Origin: Gemmatimonadota bacterium
GTDB lineage: Bacteria > ARS69
Direction: 5' to 3'
Assembly: GCA_030747075.1 (NCBI GenBank)
Contig: JASLLL010000048.1
Location: 1 to 12,014, forward strand
DNA length: 12,014 bases
Shown: positions 7,181 through 12,014 of the stretch, piece by piece
Layout: each line of letters opens with the position of its first letter
Numbering within the stretch: position 1 is the stretch's first letter
Translations under genes and position numbers: made by a program
The notes under the pieces: generated by a model
Databases searched by the model: none
What the model was told of the DNA's origin: nothing
What the model saw: only the letters and a program-made list of their open reading frames with translations

Positions 7181-7193
7181 AACGCGGGGTCCG

Positions 7194-8084
7194 TCAGGAA
7201 GGTCGGCGCGGTCGGCGCTTCTCCCACTCCACCAGAACGGGGGTAGCCACGAAAATGGAGGAGTAGGTTCCGACCACCACCCCCACCGTCAGCGCAAAGG
7301 CGAAGTCGCGGAGAACTTCTCCGCCGAAGAGGAACAGCACCAGCGTCACGACGAGGGTCGTTCCTGAAGTGATCACCGTCCGCGAGAGCGACTGGTTCAC
7401 GCTTCGGTTCAGAATGCCGGAGTAGTCCTTGCGCGAAGGGACACGCAGGTTTTCACGGATGCGGTCAAAGACCACAATGGTGTCGTTCAGCGAGTACCCG
7501 ACAATCGTCAGGAAGGCCGCCACCACCGCAAGGGAGACTTCACGATCCATGAGACTGAAGACGCCCAGCGTGATCAGGATGTCGTGGACCAGCGCCAGAA
7601 TGGCCGCAAGAGCAAACCGCAACTCGAACCGCCACGAGACATAGACCAGAATCCCCAGGAGCGCCCAGAGGACAGCCATGAGCGCCGCGTCCCGTAGTTC
7701 GCCCCCGATCTTCGGGCCGACGGTCTCTTCCCGCCGCGATTCCAGGTCCGGCCATCGGTCTCGAAGCCCGTCTTTGATTCGGGAGTTCATCTCCGTATCC
7801 CCCGTCAGGGGAACGCGAATCAAAGCTTCGTTGTCCGCGCCGAATCGCTGGATCTCCGCACGCGGAAAACCGGCGTCGGAGAGCACCGAGCGGATGTCCT
7901 CCACCGCAACGGCATCCTGAAACTGAACCTGAATGAGGGAGCCGCCCGTGAAGTCGATGGAATACCGGGGGCCCTGATGAACCACGAGGGAGCCGATCCC
8001 GAGAGCGATGGCCGCCAGGGAGACCAGCGCTGCAGCGGAGCGACGGCCGACGAAATTGAAGTCGGCATCCGTAAGAAAACGCAT
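7194..8084 (-). CDS. secF: Protein translocase subunit SecF
   Basis: This 296-residue inner-membrane protein works with SecD to drive late steps of Sec protein export using the proton gradient. The first membrane helix (about 16-34) is followed by the periplasmic domain with YSIDFTGGSLIQVQF. Five more helices follow, with the family motif GYSLNDTIVVFDRIREN around D201, the conserved acidic residue of RND-type transporters. The length is normal. The ATG has AGGA 5 bases upstream and begins 25 bases after the secD stop, so the pair is co-transcribed. The downstream gene is separated by an RNA hairpin. Confidence 0.97.
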   Translation of the reverse strand: MRFLTDADFNFVGRRSAAALVSLAAIALGIGSLVVHQGPRYSIDFTGGSLIQVQFQDAVAVEDIRSVLSDAGFPRAEIQRFGADNEALIRVPLTGDTEMNSRIKDGLRDRWPDLESRREETVGPKIGGELRDAALMAVLWALLGILVYVSWRFELRFALAAILALVHDILITLGVFSLMDREVSLAVVAAFLTIVGYSLNDTIVVFDRIRENLRVPSRKDYSGILNRSVNQSLSRTVITSGTTLVVTLVLFLFGGEVLRDFAFALTVGVVVGTYSSIFVATPVLVEWEKRRPRRPS

Positions 8085-8109
8085 CGGTTCCTACCCCCGG
8101 AAAGCCCGG

Positions 8110-9777
8110 CTAGATGGAGAGCTTTCGGACGCGTCCGCTGGATGTCATCAGATCCAGAATGGCCCGCGTGACGAAGAGCGCCGTGAACATACTGACGATG
8201 ATCCCGATAGAGAGCGTGACCGCGAAACCCTTGATCGGACCCGTGCCGAAGCGGAGAAGCACCAGTGCGGTGATCAGCGTGGTCACATTCGCGTCCAGAA
8301 TGGTGCGGAAAGCCCGGTCGTACCCGCGACCGATGGCGTTGCGAACCGACTGGCCGACGGCCAGTTCCTCGCGGATACGCTCAAAGATGAGCACATTCGC
8401 GTCTACGGCTATACCCACCGTAAGCACAAACCCGGCAATCCCCGGCAGGGTGAGTACGGCCTTCAGGTAGATCAGGATGGCCAGAAGGAACACGAGGTTC
8501 AGAACCAGCGCAACCACCGCGACAAGCCCCGCCCCCCGGTAGTAAAGCACCATGAACGCCAGCACGATCACAAGTCCGTAGAGCAGCGCCTTGCGTCCCA
8601 TATCGATGGAGTCCTGTCCCAGCGACGGCCCCACCGCACGCTGCTCCATCACACGAATGGGAACGGGCAACGCGCCCGCACGGAGTACGATTGCCAGATC
8701 CGCCGCCTCTTCCGGCGTGAAGCTGCCCGTGATGCTGGCCGTACCGCCACGGATCTTGTCCTGAATCTCCGGAGCGGACTTCACCTTGTTGTCGAGCACG
8801 ATGGCCATCAGCCGCCCGACATTCTCACCGGTGGTTCGGGAGAAGAGACGCTTCCCCATCCGGTTCAGATCAAAGTTCACCAGGAATCCGCCCGGAACGC
8901 TGGAATTCTGGTCGGGCTGCGCTCGGGCGTCCTTCAGAACTTCACCCGTCAACTCCGGGCGCGAATCCAGCATATAGAACCGCCGAAACTCGGTGCCCGT
9001 GCCGTCAAGGTAGGGTTCCGCGTTCCAGAGGAACTCCACATCGGACGGGATATGGCCCCGCTCAGCCAACCCCTCCAGATACTCCGTGACGCGGGACACC
9101 TCCGACTCCGTCACGGAAGCCACTTCGTTGACGGCAACCTTGCCGGAAATCGAAGAATAGAGCACCCGGGAGGACAGCGGACTTCCACTCTCCGCGAGGG
9201 GATCCGCGGAAAGAAGCGCCCCGATCCGGGAGAGCCCGCCCGCGTCGGGGGCGGCTCCCTCACCCTCGGCGCCGGAGGTGTCTGCGGGGGACGGGGCCAA
9301 CCGCGCCAGTTCCCTGTCCAGATCCTCCAGAACGCGACGAGTCTCCGCGCCGGAGCGAACCATGCGGAACTCCAGCACAGCGGCCTTCCGAATGATCGAC
9401 TCCGCCCGTTCAAAGTCGTCCACGCCCGCCAGTTCAACGATGATCCGCTTCTCCCCGGCCTTCTGCACGACCGGTTCGCTCACGCCGAACTCGTCAATCC
9501 GGTTCCGAATGACCTCCAGGGCGCGATCCATGAGATCTGAAGCCGATCCCTCTTCCACCTTGGAATCGTCGATTTCCAGAACGAGATGCATCCCGCCCTG
9601 GAGGTCGAGACCCAGCCGAAGGGATTCGTTCTTCATGCCCTGGAGCTCTTCTTCCGTCATGGAGGCCCGATCCTCGGCAGAGAGGCTCTGGTACTGCCAT
9701 GTCGGCCACAGGAAGAACACCGCAAGGGCGACCACCCCGAGAATCAATATGACTTTCCAGCGCATGGAGATGTTCAT
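8110..9777 (-). CDS. secD: Protein translocase subunit SecD
   Basis: This 555-residue RND-family membrane protein is the larger partner of SecF in the SecDF accessory complex of the Sec translocon. Helix 1 (about 8-26) precedes the family motif LRLGLDLQGGMHLVLEID. The large periplasmic region holds the P1 base and head domains and includes a flexible Ala/Pro/Gly-rich linker at about 160-185. The C-terminal five helices contain VGIAVDANVLIFERIREEL, with D459 the conserved proton-relay acidic residue. The ATG at 9777 is used; a second Met at codon 5 is possible, but neither has a strong ribosome site. A GGCGGGG stretch lies just upstream of the first. A good sigma70-type promoter lies about 50 bases before the start. 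No yajC gene precedes it, unlike in many bacteria. Confidence 0.97.
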   Translation of the reverse strand: MNISMRWKVILILGVVALAVFFLWPTWQYQSLSAEDRASMTEEELQGMKNESLRLGLDLQGGMHLVLEIDDSKVEEGSASDLMDRALEVIRNRIDEFGVSEPVVQKAGEKRIIVELAGVDDFERAESIIRKAAVLEFRMVRSGAETRRVLEDLDRELARLAPSPADTSGAEGEGAAPDAGGLSRIGALLSADPLAESGSPLSSRVLYSSISGKVAVNEVASVTESEVSRVTEYLEGLAERGHIPSDVEFLWNAEPYLDGTGTEFRRFYMLDSRPELTGEVLKDARAQPDQNSSVPGGFLVNFDLNRMGKRLFSRTTGENVGRLMAIVLDNKVKSAPEIQDKIRGGTASITGSFTPEEAADLAIVLRAGALPVPIRVMEQRAVGPSLGQDSIDMGRKALLYGLVIVLAFMVLYYRGAGLVAVVALVLNLVFLLAILIYLKAVLTLPGIAGFVLTVGIAVDANVLIFERIREELAVGQSVRNAIGRGYDRAFRTILDANVTTLITALVLLRFGTGPIKGFAVTLSIGIIVSMFTALFVTRAILDLMTSSGRVRKLSI

Positions 9778-9834
9778 TCCGCCCCGCCTTCAGAGGTGTC
9801 CCCGGAGAATCCCGAAGATGGCACAAGGGCGGTG

Positions 9835-9863
9835 AGACTAGAGGTGAGGCAACGCGGTGTCAA
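9835..9863 (-). promoter_or_regulatory. Sigma70-type promoter for secDF
   Basis: On the minus strand a perfect TTGACA (9863 to 9858) is followed, after exactly 17 bases, by TAGTCT (9840 to 9835), which keeps the important first, second and last bases of TATAAT. Transcription would begin near 9828, giving a leader of about 50 nt before secD. The motif lies immediately after the pdxJ stop in the longest clean gap between genes of this strand, so secD probably has its own promoter besides read-through from pdxJ. Confidence 0.5.
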
Positions 9864-9867
9864 GGGG

Positions 9868-10605
9868 TCAGGCGATCGCGGGCGCGGGACGGTTTGCCCG
9901 GATCAGGGCCACCATCTCGGCGACCGCGGTGTGCAACCCCACCAGGACAGCCCGGGACACGATGGAGTGCCCGATGTTCAGCTCCGTCAGCTCCGGAATC
10001 CGCGCAATGTCCTGGGTGTTCCGGTAGTCCAGACCGTGCCCGGCCAGCGGTTCCAGCCCCACGCGACGGGCGTAGACGGCGGCGTCCGCCACACGCATCC
10101 GCTCCTGAGCGCGGGTCTCCTCATCCGTGGCGTCCGCGTAGGTGCCGGTATGAAGCTCTACTGCCGCGGCCCCCGTTCGAAGGGCGGCCTTCACCTGCTC
10201 CAGATCCGGATCGACAAAGAGGCTCGTTCGAATGCCCCCCGCCGCCAGTTCCGCCACGACCCCGGCAATGGCCTTTGTCGAGGAGACCACATCCAGCCCG
10301 CCCTCGGTCGTGAGTTCCTGCCGCCGCTCGGGAACCAGCGTGGCTGTCTCCGGGCGAACGGCGAGCGCAATGGCGACCATTTCGTCGGTCGCGGCCATCT
10401 CCAGATTCAGGCGTGTCTGCACGACCTCCCGAAGAAGCCGCACATCCCGATCCTGGATGTGGCGCCGGTCTTCCCGAAGATGGATCGTGATCTGGTCCGC
10501 GCCAGCCTCTTCGCACAGAAGCGCCGCCGTCACGGGGTCCGGCTGCCGTCCCTTGCGTGCTTCGCGGAGAGTCGCCACATGATCCACATTGACGCCGAGT
10601 CGCAC
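9868..10605 (-). CDS. pdxJ: Pyridoxine 5'-phosphate synthase
   Basis: This 245-residue cytosolic enzyme condenses 1-deoxy-D-xylulose 5-phosphate with 3-amino-2-oxopropyl phosphate to form pyridoxine 5'-phosphate, the last ring-forming step of DXP-dependent vitamin B6 synthesis. It aligns by eye along its whole length with E. coli Pdx[15 protein letters not shown] at the start, [41 protein letters not shown] and ELNIGHSIV. Candidate active-site residues are H42, E69 and H190, equivalent to E. coli H45, E72 and H193. The start is GTG, 7 bases after a GGGAGG ribosome site and 17 bases after the deacetylase stop, so the two genes are co-transcribed. Length is normal. Confidence 0.98.
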   Translation of the reverse strand: MRLGVNVDHVATLREARKGRQPDPVTAALLCEEAGADQITIHLREDRRHIQDRDVRLLREVVQTRLNLEMAATDEMVAIALAVRPETATLVPERRQELTTEGGLDVVSSTKAIAGVVAELAAGGIRTSLFVDPDLEQVKAALRTGAAAVELHTGTYADATDEETRAQERMRVADAAVYARRVGLEPLAGHGLDYRNTQDIARIPELTELNIGHSIVSRAVLVGLHTAVAEMVALIRANRPAPAIA

Positions 10606-10622
10606 GGGGAAGCCTCCCTGCT

Positions 10623-11840
10623 CTACCGGGTTCGCGGAGGAGATTGTCTCTTCCGCCCACGCGAAGGATCTTGCCCCAACTCGGACAGGAGTACCAGTTC
10701 AACCCGCTCCTCGCGCCACTTCGGAATGGCCTCGCGCACCGCGTTGACGGTTTCGCGACGCACATGGCCGATCCCGACCGCCCGCCCCGTTCGCTGCGCG
10801 ATGGCGGCCAGGCGCCCCGTGAGAACTCGGGGACCGGGTTCGCCCTCGTCGGTTCCGTCCAGAAACAGATTGTTGTTGATCACAGACAACCCGGTTCGTC
10901 GACCGGAAGCCACCGCCACCGAGTACGGGGTCGTTCGGGAGTCGAGAAAGAAGAGCCCCCGGTCCTTGCGCCGAATCTCCCCGAAGAGCACATCCATCAG
11001 TTCTGGATCCGCCGTCGCCCGGGAACCCATGTGGTTGGAGACCCCCCGATAGCCGGAGAACGAGCCGAGCTGAACACGAAGTCTGCGGAGGTTCTCCTCG
11101 GCGCCGAGACCGGCGAGGATCGCCTCCTCTCCGGGATTGTGACGCACTGCATCGACCGGTTCCATCGGAAGATGCAGCAGGACTTCATGCCCGCGTTCCC
11201 GCGCCATCTCGGCGAACTCATCCGAGTGCGGGAGTCCCGGCAGGATCGCGAAAGTCAGTGGAATGCCCAGATCAAGAAGCTCCGCGGGAAGGCCGGTGGT
11301 GGTGTATCCCAGGTCGTCGAAGACAATCGCCATCCGCGGGTTGTCATCGGCGGGATCCGGGTCTGCGCGGGGAGTCTCCGCCGAAAGCGTCACCGCGTGC
11401 GTCACCTCCTCTCCCACCGACAGGAGAATGCGGAGGTCTTCCGGGGAACCCGGCGAGCCCGTCTCCCGGGCATCATGGATCTGCGCGCCGACACCCTCCA
11501 CTGCTTGCGTGATGTCCGCGTTCATACGCGCCAGCGTCGTGGACCCGGGAAGCCCCACGCGAATCTCCGCAGTGCCGTCCCCGCCCTCCGCGGCACCCGG
11601 GCGGGCATGGTACTCGGTTCGGTCGACGCCGGTGTCCAGGAACACATTCTCCAGCGCGCCGGCGACCGCCTGCGCACGGGTCGGATCCTCGCCACGCCGG
11701 GCCTGGAATCGCTCGCTTGCCAGCTTCCCCGCTCGAACGCCCGCCCCCCCGATGGCCGCCAGACAGAAGACGGCCAGCAGCGTCCGCACGCCGGGCGTCA
11801 GTCGGGAGATTCGGGAGTTGCCGCGCGCTCGCTTCGCCAT
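10623..11840 (-). CDS. Divergent polysaccharide deacetylase family protein (YibQ/COG2861-like)
   Basis: This 405-residue protein has a basic start and one hydrophobic segment (about 17-37), a signal anchor or uncleaved signal peptide, placing the catalytic part outside the inner membrane. A linker and a small folded region (about 45-165) precede the NodB-like barrel (about 168-385). Family motifs are [10 protein letters not shown] with D175/D176, [31 protein letters not shown] with H270, [12 protein letters not shown] and [10 protein letters not shown]. Such proteins are thought to act on envelope polysaccharide; the substrate is not known, and in many bacteria the gene lies near murein hydrolase genes. 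The last 20 residues are polar and basic. The ATG at 11840 has a short GGAG very close upstream. It is the first complete gene of the run leading into pdxJ. Confidence 0.9.
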   Translation of the reverse strand: MAKRARGNSRISRLTPGVRTLLAVFCLAAIGGAGVRAGKLASERFQARRGEDPTRAQAVAGALENVFLDTGVDRTEYHARPGAAEGGDGTAEIRVGLPGSTTLARMNADITQAVEGVGAQIHDARETGSPGSPEDLRILLSVGEEVTHAVTLSAETPRADPDPADDNPRMAIVFDDLGYTTTGLPAELLDLGIPLTFAILPGLPHSDEFAEMARERGHEVLLHLPMEPVDAVRHNPGEEAILAGLGAEENLRRLRVQLGSFSGYRGVSNHMGSRATADPELMDVLFGEIRRKDRGLFFLDSRTTPYSVAVASGRRTGLSVINNNLFLDGTDEGEPGPRVLTGRLAAIAQRTGRAVGIGHVRRETVNAVREAIPKWREERVELVLLSELGQDPSRGRKRQSPPRTR

Positions 11841-11873
11841 GGCTCCGGTCCAGGGAAAGAGGAAGTACGCAGG

Positions 11874-12014
11874 CTAGCCGGAGGAACGACAGGGCGCCAC
11901 CACGAAGCGGCATCCCGCAGGAGAATACCACTCCGCCCACAGCCCGGGTTTCTCGCCGCGCTCGTCGCGAAGGCCCATCAGGCAATATCCCGCACGAAGC
12001 GACATCCCGCACGA
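11874..12014 (-). CDS. Possible 3' end of an upstream gene (partial)
   Basis: One minus-strand frame is open from the window edge to a TAG at 11876-11874, giving 46 codons that include RDERGEKPGLWAEWYSPAG. Third positions are mostly G or C and the stop lies 33 bases before the deacetylase ATG, as expected for an operon neighbour. Against this, near-identical repeats in the segment are 92 bp apart, so they are read in different frames. I recognise no family. Confidence 0.25.
   Translation of the reverse strand, partial: SCGMSLRAGYCLMGLRDERGEKPGLWAEWYSPAGCRFVVAPCRSSG
11901..12014. repeat. Short direct repeats at the right edge
   Basis: The 19-base segment cacgaagcggcatcccgca at 11901-11919 recurs with one change at 11993-12011. 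The last 28 bases also contain atcccgcacga twice, at 11987-11997 and 12004-12014, with a 17-base period. The array may continue beyond the window. The repeats lack the internal symmetry of an operator and are too few here to be called a CRISPR array. Confidence 0.45.

Noticed and set aside
7138-7227. An N-terminal extension of the NTF2-like protein starting at 7227
   Set aside because: It would overlap the secF coding end and place 30 charged residues before the signal peptide; the GGGAGGG site supports the start at 7137.
8008-11052. Long plus-strand open frames opposite secD, pdxJ and the deacetylase (8008-9540 and 9586-11052)
   Set aside because: They have the same biased composition as the other shadow frames and overlap firmly identified genes on the other strand.
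11473-12012. A 179-codon minus-strand frame overlapping the start of the deacetylase
   Set aside because: It is out of frame with the recognised deacetylase, whose ATG and signal anchor are clear, and its translation is Arg/Gly-rich without motifs.
11901-12014. CRISPR array at the right edge
   Set aside because: Repeat spacings of 17 and 92 bases are irregular, there are no unique spacers of regular size and no cas gene.

Overview
All recognisable protein genes in this window lie on the minus strand and read right to left. The DNA is strongly GC-rich with marked third-position GC bias. A long kinase with periplasmic sensor regions, SecDF, a membrane-anchored polysaccharide deacetylase and an exported NTF2-like protein suggest a diderm bacterium. 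The 1565-residue NtrY-type kinase and the NTF2-like protein do not look proteobacterial; a high-GC lineage of the FCB group or a neighbouring phylum is my inference, not shown by the sequence.

Layout in transcription order: an edge region with short repeats and perhaps the tail of an upstream gene (11841-12014); a divergent polysaccharide deacetylase (10623-11840); pdxJ (9868-10605); a 90-bp gap with a good sigma70-type promoter; secD (8110-9777) and secF (7194-8084); a hairpin that buries the ribosome binding site of the next gene; an exported NTF2-like protein (6619-7137); a very large NtrY-like sensor kinase (1905-6602); an 82-residue protein that is only a histidine-kinase dimerisation/phosphoacceptor (DHp) helix pair (1660-1908); and a sigma54-dependent response regulator (270-1655). 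Kinase, DHp protein and regulator are tightly coupled: a 4-base overlap, then 4 bases between stop and start.

The most interesting part is positions 1-269, beyond the regulator's stop codon. It holds a near-consensus sigma54 -24/-12 promoter on the minus strand (102-118). Two tandem 17-bp dyads (227-243, 246-262) lie about 145 and 165 bp upstream of the predicted start, where an NtrC-family regulator would bind. Downstream, the predicted transcript enters a stem almost at once, and the 3' arm of that stem is followed directly by eight U residues. This predicts an 82-nt sigma54-dependent small RNA, or an attenuated leader, next to the gene for its likely activator. The arrangement recalls luxO-qrr1 in Vibrio, without sequence homology being claimed.

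Taken together, the left half looks like a complete regulatory module: giant membrane sensor, DHp-only accessory protein, PrsR-like sigma54 activator, and an adjacent sigma54 target that may be an RNA. The right half is housekeeping: protein export, pyridoxal phosphate synthesis and an envelope polysaccharide enzyme.
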